Positions 20,290-29,111 of a stretch of 64,000 nucleotides of DNA are shown here, one piece after another (positions within the stretch are counted from its first letter, which is position 1; every line of letters starts with the position of its first letter). The position numbers and the translations under genes were made by a program. Below the pieces are notes generated by a model, which did no database searches, had not been told where the DNA came from, and saw only the letters and a list, made by a program, of their open reading frames with translations. Location of the stretch: positions 1,655,501-1,719,500 of the forward strand of contig NZ_CP098511.1 of assembly GCF_026222555.1 (NCBI RefSeq). Reading direction: 5' to 3'. The DNA is from Aquimarina sp. ERC-38. GTDB lineage: Bacteria > Bacteroidota > Bacteroidia > Flavobacteriales > Flavobacteriaceae.

Positions 20290-21552
20290 ATGAATATACA
20301 TAAAACAACGAATTTTAAGTTTTTTGTCTTAACGGTTCTTATTTTCTTAAGTCAATACACGTTCTCACAATATAAAGAACCGGATAGTTACCGGGAACCT
20401 AAGAAAATACTAACAATCAAAAAGTCAAATAGTAACGATAATGTTTTGTTTCAAAAAGCAATAAGCGAGGTTTATAAAGCAGGCGGGGGACATGTTGTCG
20501 TTTCTAGTGGAACATATACAATATTAAACATAAACCTGCAAAGTAATGTACATATCATCTTTGAAAAAGATGTGATTATTCGACCTGATATGGAAAAAGC
20601 TCCGGTACATTTAAAAAAGGGTTTAAAATCCGGAAATATTTTTCAATTAGGTAGAAAAAACTTTACTGAAAATGTATCTATAAGAGGTTCAAAGAAGAAT
20701 AATGTACGAATTAATTTTTCTGAAGAAACCGCTATGTTAAGAGCTTTTAATATTGGCAATTGTAAAAATTTTAAAATTGCTAATATTACTATCGATGATA
20801 ATAAAACTCTTTACAGTAGCCTTGTCCTGGGTTGGATAGGAGAAAAGAATGGGATAGGTTTAATACCAACGGACGGTCTTGTAGAAAATTTTAAAGCGAT
20901 AAATGCAAATTACGAATTTGGAGCTGTACAGGCACAATCCGGTCTGAATATAGTTTTTAAAGATATTGAAAGTATAGGGGGTGTAGCCGTAAGATTAGAA
21001 ACAGGTTATAAAAAAATGAACGATTCCGGTACCGGAGGTTTATACGATATTACTGTTGAGAATTTGATCTCTAGAAAAGGGCAGGCAGCACTATTATTAC
21101 AGGCACATACTTTAGATCATGGAGATATTGTTGCCAAAGATATCAGTGCTTATGGTAGCGAATTTGCCGTTATTTTGGAAGCTGCTTTTGTATCCAGAAA
21201 AAACTTTGATGAAAACCCAAAAAAGACTCACGGCACTTTTCAATCTGTAACTATTGATAAGGTAAAAGCAGTTTATGAAGATGGTCCCATTGAGACAAAA
21301 TATGCTCATTTGGACAAGTATCCCATAGAATTACATCCTAAAATTCAAGTAGTTACAACTAACGGAGAAAAACAGTTTTTTGGTCCGTCTATTGCTGCCG
21401 TTGCCCATTTATTCAAAAAAGATAATAACGTTAAAATTACTAATATAAAAGCTACTGGCTTTACACATCATCCCGATATCATTACACCAGAAAATCTTAA
21501 TACAAAAAAGAAGGGTATTAAAGAATTATTAAGTCAGAAAAAACCAAATTAA
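20290..21552 (+). CDS. GH82 (iota-carrageenase)-like beta-helix protein without sorting tail
   Basis: This 420-residue protein has a signal peptide ending YTFSQ and a right-handed beta-helix. It aligns well with the A. fortis iota-carrageenase as I recall it: SNVHIIFEKDVIIRP, NFKIANITIDDNKTLYSS, GGLYDITVENL..KGQAALLLQAH. Gln214, Glu237 and His273 keep the exact spacing (23 and 36 residues) of Gln222, Glu245 and His281. Gly239 replaces the catalytic Asp247, as in the paralogue at 10311-11924. It lacks a T9SS tail and is about 70 residues shorter than the Alteromonas enzyme. It probably binds or cleaves a carrageenan variant in the periplasm; whether it is catalytic is open. Confidence 0.78.
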   Translation: MNIHKTTNFKFFVLTVLIFLSQYTFSQYKEPDSYREPKKILTIKKSNSNDNVLFQKAISEVYKAGGGHVVVSSGTYTILNINLQSNVHIIFEKDVIIRPDMEKAPVHLKKGLKSGNIFQLGRKNFTENVSIRGSKKNNVRINFSEETAMLRAFNIGNCKNFKIANITIDDNKTLYSSLVLGWIGEKNGIGLIPTDGLVENFKAINANYEFGAVQAQSGLNIVFKDIESIGGVAVRLETGYKKMNDSGTGGLYDITVENLISRKGQAALLLQAHTLDHGDIVAKDISAYGSEFAVILEAAFVSRKNFDENPKKTHGTFQSVTIDKVKAVYEDGPIETKYAHLDKYPIELHPKIQVVTTNGEKQFFGPSIAAVAHLFKKDNNVKITNIKATGFTHHPDIITPENLNTKKKGIKELLSQKKPN

Positions 21553-21573
21553 AATTTGATATTCTTTCTTTAT

Positions 21574-22323
21574 ATGAGATATTTCATATGTATGCTATTA
21601 GTTGTCATAAGTTCAATGAATGCTCAAAAAACTGCCTTAAATGATTATTTGAAAACCGCAGTTTTACTATTTGAAGATGATTTTAACCGATTGGAAATTA
21701 AAGATTCTGTAAATTATCTGAATAAGGAATGGAGACCCAATCTAAGTAGTACTAATGTCAAACAAAGTGCTATTGTACAAAATAGATTATATCTCGAAGT
21801 AAGCGCAGATGCTAATCATGGAGCGTCTGTTGCCCGGACTGTACCTTTTGATGATGGCATACTACAGGTAGATTTCAGAATGCTGGACAAGGGGTTTAAT
21901 AAAAAAAGAGGGTTTCATATTAATTTTAATGATGAAGATGCTACGGAATTTGTGCATTATGGTCACGTATGTCAGGTCTCTATTACACCAACCAGAGTTC
22001 AACTGGTAGATCAATTTACAGGAGTGCACCGCAATGACGTCTGGGCACTTATTAAAAGTGGAAGTGCAGAAAAAGAACGGAAGGGTAGGGAGATGGTTAA
22101 AGATAAGTATTGCAAGTACCCTATAAATTTAGAATTAGAAGAATGGGGAACCTTGACTTTGCTTTTTATCAAAGACGAATTATCTGTGTTTATAAATGAA
22201 AAGCTTATAGCATGTAAAAAATCCCCTGGATTTGATCATAAGTTTAAGAAAGAAACAGTTCTGGCATTATGGAATGCTGCTGTAGAATTTGATAATTTTA
22301 AAATTTGGTCACTAGATAAGTAA
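21574..22323 (+). CDS. Secreted jelly-roll (concanavalin A-like, DUF1080-type) protein
   Basis: The start is taken at the ATG at 21574 (MRYFICMLLVVISSMNAQ, a signal peptide), giving 249 residues. The rest is rich in beta strands, with LLFEDDFNRLE near the start and VLALWNAAVEFDNFKIWSLD at the end. This is the pattern of the concanavalin A-like fold seen in DUF1080/LamG-type proteins associated with Bacteroidota glycan loci. No catalytic residues can be assigned. It follows the GH82-like gene after 21 bp and is the last gene of the rightward block. It could be a carbohydrate-binding or a lyase-like accessory protein. Confidence 0.6.
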   Translation: MRYFICMLLVVISSMNAQKTALNDYLKTAVLLFEDDFNRLEIKDSVNYLNKEWRPNLSSTNVKQSAIVQNRLYLEVSADANHGASVARTVPFDDGILQVDFRMLDKGFNKKRGFHINFNDEDATEFVHYGHVCQVSITPTRVQLVDQFTGVHRNDVWALIKSGSAEKERKGREMVKDKYCKYPINLELEEWGTLTLLFIKDELSVFINEKLIACKKSPGFDHKFKKETVLALWNAAVEFDNFKIWSLDK

Positions 22324-22368
22324 CGAAGTATAGTTAATTCTTAAATTTGCTTCGAAGGAGTTTACAAT

Positions 22369-22396
22369 AGCGGTTAAAGTTTAACCCTTAACCGCT
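22369..22396. terminator. Hairpin between convergent genes (bidirectional terminator)
   Basis: Perfect 9-bp arms AGCGGTTAA (22369-22377) and TTAACCGCT (22388-22396) enclose a 10-nt loop. The hairpin lies between the stop of the rightward jelly-roll gene (22323) and the stop of the leftward NmrA-like gene (22414), exactly where a two-way terminator is expected. There is no long T tract directly after it. Confidence 0.6.
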
Positions 22397-22413
22397 GTGT
22401 ATAGCTTATTTTA

Positions 22414-23046
22414 CTAATACCCTATAGTAAAGCGTTTTTTAGAAAAAGAAGCATTTTCAACCTCGTTTAGTATACCAACGGCAAAATCTTCCATAGAGAT
22501 AGCACTTTCCCCTTTATCATTTGCTAATAAATAATCCTCCCCTATTCTAAATTGATTAGTTCTTTCGCCTTCAAAAATGTATGCAGACGGAGAAACATTT
22601 GTCCAGTTCAATTCGGATTCTTTTAGGTAGATATCTTCCAGTGCTTTTTGATGAGAAACCGCAATGGATTTATAATCTGCCGGAAAATCGGGAGCATCTA
22701 CTAATAATAAATCTTCACTAACTTTTAAACTACCGGCTCCGCCTACAGCTATTAATCGCACCTCTGCTTTTTTGGATGCTTCTACTAATGATTTTGTGGC
22801 ATCTATAATTAAGTCCGTATTTTCATGAGGTGGTGCATACGCGCTGATCACTACATCACTTCCTTTTAAATTTTCTGCCAGGGTTTCCGTATCAAAAATA
22901 TCAACCGCCTTAATATCTACATCATCTATTCCAAAAAAACTCTTTTCTTTTGAAGTGATTAATCGTAATTCATGATTTCTTGTTGTGGCTTCTTTTGTAA
23001 TTCTTTGTCCAATGTTTCCACCGGCTCCGATAATGGTTACTTTCAT
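22414..23046 (-). CDS. NmrA/SDR-type NAD(P)-binding protein
   Basis: The 210-residue protein starts KVTIIGAGGNIGQRITKEA, a Rossmann nucleotide-binding loop (GxxGxxG) at residues 7-13, followed by SDVVISAYAPPHE and VRLIAVGGAGSLKVSE. It belongs to the small atypical short-chain dehydrogenase/NmrA group (YwnB/YhfK-like) of cytoplasmic redox or sensor proteins. The substrate is unknown. It lies 29 bp downstream of a DoxX-like gene and completes a three-gene operon with an alpha/beta hydrolase. Nothing ties it to polysaccharide use; it may be an unrelated insertion into the locus. Confidence 0.85.
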   Translation of the reverse strand: MKVTIIGAGGNIGQRITKEATTRNHELRLITSKEKSFFGIDDVDIKAVDIFDTETLAENLKGSDVVISAYAPPHENTDLIIDATKSLVEASKKAEVRLIAVGGAGSLKVSEDLLLVDAPDFPADYKSIAVSHQKALEDIYLKESELNWTNVSPSAYIFEGERTNQFRIGEDYLLANDKGESAISMEDFAVGILNEVENASFSKKRFTIGY

Positions 23047-23075
23047 GATTTTATATTTTTAATGAATATTGTTAT

Positions 23076-23471
23076 TTAAATTTTGGCGAAGTAATTAAAC
23101 TTGTATTTTACTCTAGGAAATACTTTTCGGTCATAAATCCATGATACAATGGTAGCTACAATAGCTATGATTGACATGGCACTACTCCCGTCATTTGCTA
23201 CGGTATGTGCTGAGAATGCTAAGAGGGCATCAAATAGAAATCCGGCATAGGCCAGTTCTTTTAAGAAATAAGACTTTTTAAGAAGTATAACCATTATTCC
23301 TAAGATTTTAAGAATAGCCAAAGGGTAAATTAACCAGGTAGGAAATCCGAGATGTATAAAAAAACCACTGGCTCTTCCATAACTGAATAGGTACATTCCT
23401 GCTGAAAATGAAAAGACCAGGATCATAATGGCAGTTGCCACCCAATATATAATTTTGTTTTTTTTCATCAT
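23076..23471 (-). CDS. DoxX-like inner-membrane protein
   Basis: A 131-residue, very hydrophobic protein with four predicted membrane segments: IIYWVATAIMILVFSFSAGM, a segment around LGFPTWLIYPLAILKILGIM, LAYAGFLFDALLAFSAHTV, and MSIIAIVATIVSWIYD. This matches the DoxX-like family of four-helix membrane proteins, often found beside redox enzymes and hydrolases. The exact function is unknown for most members. It is the middle gene of a tight three-gene leftward unit, with 16 and 29 bp spacers. Confidence 0.8.
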   Translation of the reverse strand: MMKKNKIIYWVATAIMILVFSFSAGMYLFSYGRASGFFIHLGFPTWLIYPLAILKILGIMVILLKKSYFLKELAYAGFLFDALLAFSAHTVANDGSSAMSIIAIVATIVSWIYDRKVFPRVKYKFNYFAKI

Positions 23472-23487
23472 TTTAATTTAAAGGTTA

Positions 23488-24339
23488 CTATTTTATAAAT
23501 TTATTGATGATTTTGGCTATATCACTAGCATATTCTTCTAATACGAAATGACCTCCGTTAAAAAAATGCATTTCAATGTTTTCTAAATCTTTACCGTATG
23601 CTTCTCCTCCTACTTTTGTAAAAAACTTATCATTTTCACCCCAAACAACTAAAGTTTTAGGTTGATGAGTTTTAAAATAATTTTGCCATTCCGGATATTT
23701 AGGAAAATTAGAACCATAATTAAAAAACATAGCAGCTTGTATTTCTTTAGCACCTGTTCTACTTAAAAAAGCATTATCCATCAAGTAATAAGAGGGATCA
23801 ATATCCGAAGGCCTGGAAGCACCACCAAGATGTTGCTCCTTCAGTCCGTCAATGGATAGTAGATAATCCTTAAAATTATGAAGGCCATCCATATCATTTG
23901 CTTTTTGAAATTCACCAATTTTCATAGCCCATTCGCCTAATCCTTCCATATATGCATTGGCATTTTGAATGATCAGGCTTTTAATTAATTCCGGTCTATT
24001 TGTTGCGATTCTAAATCCGATAGGTCCGCCATAATCCTGAACTAATAGGTGAAAAGAGTTCAATTCAAGAGCATCTATAAATGCATCCATTATTTTAGAT
24101 ACATTATCAAAGGTATATTCAAACGCTGATGGGGCAGGGGTTGCACTTAATCCAAAACCTGGATAATCCGGCGCGATAAGGTGATAGTCATCAGATAACT
24201 CTTCTATCAATCCCGTGTACATATAGGAGGAACTGGGAAAGCCATGTAATAAAAGGATAGTTTCCTTATTCTTTATTCCGGCTTCTCTATAAAATAAAGA
24301 GATTCCGTTAATTTCAATTATTTTGTTCTTTGTATTCAT
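23488..24339 (-). CDS. Alpha/beta hydrolase
   Basis: The 283-residue cytoplasmic protein has the alpha/beta-hydrolase layout: the oxyanion motif LLLHGFPSSSYMY (about 29-41), YHLIAPDYPGFGLS, and a nucleophile elbow reading LLVQDYGGPIGFR, where Asp stands at the nucleophile position as in haloalkane dehalogenase- and epoxide hydrolase-type members. The acid region is TLVVWGENDKFF and the catalytic His is in FFNGGHFVLEE. It is the first gene of the unit with DoxX and the NmrA-like gene. The Asp nucleophile argues against a simple lipase/esterase. The substrate is not known, and there is no visible link to galactan breakdown. Confidence 0.88.
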   Translation of the reverse strand: MNTKNKIIEINGISLFYREAGIKNKETILLLHGFPSSSYMYTGLIEELSDDYHLIAPDYPGFGLSATPAPSAFEYTFDNVSKIMDAFIDALELNSFHLLVQDYGGPIGFRIATNRPELIKSLIIQNANAYMEGLGEWAMKIGEFQKANDMDGLHNFKDYLLSIDGLKEQHLGGASRPSDIDPSYYLMDNAFLSRTGAKEIQAAMFFNYGSNFPKYPEWQNYFKTHQPKTLVVWGENDKFFTKVGGEAYGKDLENIEMHFFNGGHFVLEEYASDIAKIINKFIK

Positions 24340-24798
24340 TAGGTGTTTTTTAAGTTTCTAGTGAGCTTTACATTTTCTACTTTTTTCTTCTTTTTAAAAA
24401 AGGAAGTTTAATTGGTTCTTATGATCCACAGACAATTGCTACTATTAAAGCAAAAACGAGGTCTGTGTCATTTTTACTACAATTCAATTTTATTTAATGT
24501 AATATTTTTTATTACAGTTTTAATTAAAAAAAATCTAAGATTGATTATTAGATGCTTTTACATCTGGTTTGTAATAACCTCTCATCCATAATTCCTCGTA
24601 TTTTCAATAGACTTTAACTTAGTGTTGATTTATTTGCCAACCTTACAAGTAGCTTTAAATTTATTTTAAATAGTCATTATGGATTTTTTGAATTAGGTAG
24701 GAATAATTTGATGTGCAAAATACATTAAGCTTAAAAAAAGAATTAACATAGGCTACATTGACTAGTATTTTCTGTATAATCTTGGACTATAAATAAAA
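24340..24798. other. 459-bp AT-rich spacer with no recognised gene
   Basis: This stretch separates the hydrolase/DoxX/NmrA unit from the downstream leftward sulfatase unit. Both strands are stop-rich and I see no RNA gene, repeat or credible short coding frame. It presumably contains the promoter of the hydrolase unit, whose start codon is at its left edge, but I cannot place the boxes with confidence. Confidence 0.5.
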
Positions 24799-25251
24799 TT
24801 ACTGCTGGGCGGAATCGTTATACTGCCAAAGTACATTTACTAGTTGCCACTTCATATTAAGTTTTACTATGTGCATATAATCAATCCAATCATCTGCTAT
24901 TAATTTGACAGAAGCAACCTTATCGTACACATCCAGGATAATTACTTCTTTTTTTGGTTTTATAGGAAACTTATCCTGGTTGGTATTGTACGTTTCAGCT
25001 AATAAAATCATAGCGTCCGTAAAGGTTTCTCGTAAATATTCCTTTCCCGATTTTTTATTTGTCCAAAATGTTCTTTTGACCATTCGAGGATGAGCGGCTC
25101 TCTCAAACTGTTCTGGCTTTACATTATGTTGTGATTCTATATAATCCAGCGCAACCTGTTTAATATCTAAAGAATCTTGTTTTGTTTGTCCCTGAACAAA
25201 AGAAGTTATAAGGAATAAGAGAAATACGATAAATTTAGATACTTGTTTCAT
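24799..25251 (-). CDS. Secreted NTF2-like (putative lumazine-binding family) protein
   Basis: The 150-residue protein has a signal peptide (FIVFLLFLITSFVQGQ). The mature part reads VALDYIESQHNVKPEQFERAA.., AMILLAETYN, VIILDVYDKVASVKLIADDW, IDYMHIVKLNMKWQLVNVLW. This is the alpha-helix plus curved-sheet pattern of the NTF2-like superfamily, closest to the 'putative lumazine-binding' family of Bacteroidota. It may bind a small ligand; no catalytic role is known. It starts 5 bp after the stop of the sulfatase gene at 25257, so the two are surely co-transcribed. Confidence 0.75.
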   Translation of the reverse strand: MKQVSKFIVFLLFLITSFVQGQTKQDSLDIKQVALDYIESQHNVKPEQFERAAHPRMVKRTFWTNKKSGKEYLRETFTDAMILLAETYNTNQDKFPIKPKKEVIILDVYDKVASVKLIADDWIDYMHIVKLNMKWQLVNVLWQYNDSAQQ

Positions 25252-25256
25252 TCTTG

Positions 25257-26720
25257 TTATTTAGTGGAAGCTTCATCCAGATAAGAAGCGTATTTTGTAA
25301 TTAAATCCGGATGTTTATCTGCCACATTTGTAGTTTCATAAATATCGTTCTTTAAGTTATACAATTCAAAATAAGAGGGGTTATTTTCACCTTTTTTAGG
25401 TGTTATTCTAAACAATTTCCAATCGTTTACACGTACAGCTTCGTAATAAGGATTTTTTCCGTGTTCCCAATTCCAATATAGGTATTTATGTTTCTTTTGA
25501 AAATTATTTCTGCCAAAAATAGTAGGTGCCAGACTTATCCCGTCAATATGATCGGGAATGGGTATTGCCGCTAATTCGCACGCTGTAGGTAAGAAATCCC
25601 AAAAGGCACTCACATGATCAGAAACCTGGTTTTCTTTGACGACTCCTTTCCATCTTACTATAAATGGAATCCGAATCCCACCTTCATATAAATCTCTTTT
25701 CTTACCCCTTAAGCCTCCGGAACTATTAAAAAACGAGATGTCTTGCCCACCTTCATTTGAAGGTCCATTATCACTCGCAAACATGACAATGGTATTTTCT
25801 TCCAGATTTAATTCTTTAAGCAATGCGATGATACGCCCAATATTTTTATCCATCCGTGAGATCATACCCGCATAGGTTAGATTTGGTTGATCTTGTGCGC
25901 AGTACCCATCAGTATATTGACTTCCATATCCGTTTCCTTTTTGGGCGCCACCACCCACTTTATGAGGTGTTTCCGGCCAGTTTAAATTTTTATAGGGTTC
26001 TTTAGAATCTTCAGGAACCGTTAACTCCGCATGAGGAATCGCAAAGGGCAAGTACAGGAAAAAAGGTTTGTCTTTATTATTTCTTATAAATTCTAAAGAT
26101 TCTTTAGCAAATTCATCATGTGAATAGGTGCCTTTACCCACCATATAAGAACCATCTTTATCCCGAATATTTAAATTTTCGGGATAGACCACTTTGGTTT
26201 GATTTCGCCATAAATATTCAGGGTAATAAAAATGTGCAAAACCTTGATTTTGAAATCCAAAGTAATGGTCAAAACCTTGCTGGTTCGGACTGTTTTTTGC
26301 AAAAGTGCCTTCGGACAACCCCCATTTACCGATAATACCTGTGGTATAATCGGCTTTTTTTAAAAGTTCTGCAACCGTAACATCGTCGGGATTCATTAAT
26401 TGTCCGTTTCTAGTTACAGAAGCGTTCCCCATGTGCATACCGGTCATTAAGGCACATCTTGATGGCGAACAAACGGTTTGTCCTGCATAATGATTGGTGA
26501 ACTTAATACCTTCTCTGGCCAACCGGTCAATATTAGGGGTTTTAATCTTCTCCTGGCCGTACACACCTACATCCCCATACCCCATATCATCTGCCAGAAT
26601 GTAGATGATATTTGGTTTTGTATTCTTTTTAACAACGGTTGTTGCTTCTTTAGTCGTAAGACAGGATGAGCAGAGTAGTACTATGCATCCTAAAAAAGTA
26701 CGAGCAGTTAAACTTTCCAT
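25257..26720 (-). CDS. Formylglycine sulfatase, lipoprotein (arylsulfatase A-like)
   Basis: I choose the ATG at 26720 rather than 26756, because MESLTARTFLGCIVLLCSSC is a lipoprotein signal (lipid Cys20); the product has 487 residues. The core begins KPNIIYILADDMGYGDVGVYG. Cys84 in AGQTVCSPSRCALMTGMHMG is the formylglycine site. GIIGKWGLSEG stands where most relatives have GKWHLG, so the usual His after the Lys-Trp is Gly here. FASDNGPSNEGG is the distal metal site. It is a paralogue of the sulfatase at 5837-7258. It is the seventh sulfatase of the locus and is transcribed with the esterase at 26747. Confidence 0.92.
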   Translation of the reverse strand: MESLTARTFLGCIVLLCSSCLTTKEATTVVKKNTKPNIIYILADDMGYGDVGVYGQEKIKTPNIDRLAREGIKFTNHYAGQTVCSPSRCALMTGMHMGNASVTRNGQLMNPDDVTVAELLKKADYTTGIIGKWGLSEGTFAKNSPNQQGFDHYFGFQNQGFAHFYYPEYLWRNQTKVVYPENLNIRDKDGSYMVGKGTYSHDEFAKESLEFIRNNKDKPFFLYLPFAIPHAELTVPEDSKEPYKNLNWPETPHKVGGGAQKGNGYGSQYTDGYCAQDQPNLTYAGMISRMDKNIGRIIALLKELNLEENTIVMFASDNGPSNEGGQDISFFNSSGGLRGKKRDLYEGGIRIPFIVRWKGVVKENQVSDHVSAFWDFLPTACELAAIPIPDHIDGISLAPTIFGRNNFQKKHKYLYWNWEHGKNPYYEAVRVNDWKLFRITPKKGENNPSYFELYNLKNDIYETTNVADKHPDLITKYASYLDEASTK

Positions 26721-26746
26721 TTTCAATATCCTTAGATAATTTCCTA

Positions 26747-28129
26747 TTAATCCCAATTGTCTGTTCTAAATGAAGAGGCAGGCAGCCCTGCGGTATTATA
26801 TAAAGCTCCATCTATATATTGAGACCAGCCATACCTTACTGCTACCGGCTTTGCCACGCGATCACTCCAAACTTCTAAACTTCCTTTTGTAATTTTAGTT
26901 GTTGCGGTATAAAATATTCGATCTTCACCAGCAACTTCAAAACCTGTCAGTTCCTTTCCCATTGTAGTAACCCCATTAGGTGCATAATCAAAATGTAATA
27001 AAACCTTATTTGATTTGACTTCCATTGATTTATAAATTGGTCCGCTAAACTCAATACCATCATAGCCGTAATCCTTTGCTAATGCCCATAATGCCAATCG
27101 TTCTCCTACTTTTCTTTTCTCAGGAGGATGAATACAGTATTTATCGCCAATATCTAAAGTTACTACCATTCCTGTATTTTCAACATTCATCATAGTCCTT
27201 AATTGTTTTTCCCGTAAGAATGCCTGTGCATCCCCACCCCATCCTACAGGTGCGATTTGTACAAAATAAAACGGAAAATCCCCTTGGTTCCAGGCAACTC
27301 TCCATGACTTTATTAAAGCAGTAAATAGTTCCGTATAATTGTGATGATAACTTTTATTTGATTCTCCCTGATACCAGATAACCCCTTTTATGGTAAAAGG
27401 GATTAAGGGGTGTATCATCCCATTGTATAAAACAGACGGGTTTTTTTGAGGTTTTTTATCATCTGTATTCCATTTGTCAAAACCTGCAAATTCTGCATCT
27501 ATACTACTTTTTGGTGTCCAGGCTTCTGCCGGAGTACCACCCCAACTACTTAAAATCAAACCTACTGGGACTTTTAATTTTTCCTGTAATAATTTACCAT
27601 AAAAATAAGCGGTTGCACTAAAATTCTTAACCGTTTCGGGTTTTGATAATTGCCATTGTCCGGAAATTGTATCTGAAGGGGCATCTGCTATTTTTCTGCC
27701 AACGTTAAAAAAGCGTAATTGATTATTCTTACTATTTAAAATGGCTAAATTGCTTCCGTTTACGTGCTGACCTTCAAACCCCTTTACCGGCATTTCCATA
27801 TTGGATTGCCCGGAACAAACCCAAACTTCTCCCACCATAACATTTAAAAGGTCAATCTTGTTTTCTCCTTTTATAGTAAGCCTAAAAGGGCCACCTGCTT
27901 TTGCTTCTTCTAAAAAGATATTCCAGGTACCCCTCTTAACTTTTGCCTTATAGGTTTTTCCTTTAAAAGTTATTTCTACTACTTTTTCCGTTGTAGCCTT
28001 ACCAAATATAGCAATAGGTTTATTACGCTGTAAAACCATGTTACTTTTAAACAACCCATTTGGTATTACCTCTGCATATAGAGAGGTAACAAAGAATGTC
28101 AAACAAATCAGAATACCTTTTTCTATCAT
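26747..28129 (-). CDS. Sialate O-acetylesterase-like SGNH hydrolase
   Basis: A 460-residue secreted protein (signal peptide ILICLTFFVTSLYA). An N-terminal beta domain (LFKSNMVLQRNKPIAIFGKA) precedes an SGNH esterase domain with the nucleophile motif VWVCSGQSNMEMPV, then GVIWYQGESN, and a C-terminal Asp/His region around TLDIGDKYCIHPPEKRKVGE. This is the SASA/DUF303 family of carbohydrate O-acetylesterases. Together with the two smaller SGNH genes upstream it makes three esterases in a row, suggesting that the natural substrate carries ester groups other than sulfate. The gap to the downstream sulfatase start is 26 bp. Confidence 0.88.
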   Translation of the reverse strand: MIEKGILICLTFFVTSLYAEVIPNGLFKSNMVLQRNKPIAIFGKATTEKVVEITFKGKTYKAKVKRGTWNIFLEEAKAGGPFRLTIKGENKIDLLNVMVGEVWVCSGQSNMEMPVKGFEGQHVNGSNLAILNSKNNQLRFFNVGRKIADAPSDTISGQWQLSKPETVKNFSATAYFYGKLLQEKLKVPVGLILSSWGGTPAEAWTPKSSIDAEFAGFDKWNTDDKKPQKNPSVLYNGMIHPLIPFTIKGVIWYQGESNKSYHHNYTELFTALIKSWRVAWNQGDFPFYFVQIAPVGWGGDAQAFLREKQLRTMMNVENTGMVVTLDIGDKYCIHPPEKRKVGERLALWALAKDYGYDGIEFSGPIYKSMEVKSNKVLLHFDYAPNGVTTMGKELTGFEVAGEDRIFYTATTKITKGSLEVWSDRVAKPVAVRYGWSQYIDGALYNTAGLPASSFRTDNWD

Positions 28130-28185
28130 ATTTTAAATAGCATCTATGCCTTAACCAGAAAACTAATTACACTTTATAACTGGAT

Positions 28186-29100
28186 CTATTCATTGATCAT
28201 TTTAATTAATTCATTAGCAAAGGCAATACCCAGTCTTTTTTGCCCTTCTGCATTGTAATGTACATTATCTTTGTGTTTTGGGTAATCAGACCAAGTTTTA
28301 TCGGTGGTTGTTTTAAGTATGGCAGTATTCTGTACCATGGTTGGCACCTTTTCCATTTGGGATCGTACTATTGCCGGACCCCCTTTTATACCATACCTGG
28401 AATTGATTTGTCCGAAAACAAAAGGCATATTTTCTTCATTAAAGGTAGTTCTGTACTTTTCAATTAACTTTTGAAGGTTTTCTGCATAACTGGTTGCAGC
28501 AAATTCTTTCAGGGCATCATTTTCACCCTGCATCCAGGCCATACCAATAATTTTGTAATCTTTCCCTTTTTCTTTTAGGATGTTTAGGTTTTTATTAATT
28601 AAATTAATGTGTATCTGCGGTAAATTCCAACCTTGTTTTTTTTCTCCTTTTTCTATTTCTTTTGCTTTTTCAAGTGTATAATCAGAACTCCAGGCACCGT
28701 ATAAAGAAGTGCCTCCTTTTGCATGTTTTATCAAAAGAAATTCCTTATTTGGGTATTTCTCTGCCAGGGTTAAACCAATAAATAGTTCCGGACCGAATCG
28801 TTTTGTAAAACTATATTTCTCATTAGGTTTATTTTTAGAATACGATAAGGGTACTTGATTTAAGTACGTATAGCTTACGGTAACTCTATCTGCAACTTTA
28901 GCTATTCTATCTTTAAGTTCTTCTGATAAATCGTCGTAATTACCAAAACCTACCATATTGGATTGCCCAGCTAATAAAACAACATTTACGACACTATCAA
29001 GGTTTTTCTTAATAGGTTCAGGTATTGAATGTAATCTGCAACTTGCAAAAATGATTAGGAGTACTACTAAGTAGTTTTGAATCTTTAATTTAGTTTTCAT
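28186..29100 (-). CDS. SGNH carbohydrate esterase (DUF303/SASA), lipoprotein
   Basis: The 304-residue protein carries a lipoprotein signal (YLVVLLIIFASC, lipid Cys21) and a compact SGNH domain. The nucleophile Ser is in NVVLLAGQSNMVGFGN, block III in IGMAWMQGENDALKE, and the Asp-His pair at the end in HKDNVHYNAEGQKRLG. It is about 45-50% similar by eye to the gene immediately upstream (29112-29996), with the same motif order and the same C-terminal NVHYNAEGQK box, so the two arose by tandem duplication. It probably deacylates polysaccharide in the periplasm. Confidence 0.85.
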   Translation of the reverse strand: MKTKLKIQNYLVVLLIIFASCRLHSIPEPIKKNLDSVVNVVLLAGQSNMVGFGNYDDLSEELKDRIAKVADRVTVSYTYLNQVPLSYSKNKPNEKYSFTKRFGPELFIGLTLAEKYPNKEFLLIKHAKGGTSLYGAWSSDYTLEKAKEIEKGEKKQGWNLPQIHINLINKNLNILKEKGKDYKIIGMAWMQGENDALKEFAATSYAENLQKLIEKYRTTFNEENMPFVFGQINSRYGIKGGPAIVRSQMEKVPTMVQNTAILKTTTDKTWSDYPKHKDNVHYNAEGQKRLGIAFANELIKMINE

Positions 29101-29111
29101 GTTTTAAGAAT

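Noticed and set aside
20290..21552. GH110 alpha-galactosidase for the beta-helix proteins
   Set aside because: The lambda-carrageenan context made it attractive, but motif order and Gln/Glu/His spacing match the GH82 iota-carrageenase fold much better.
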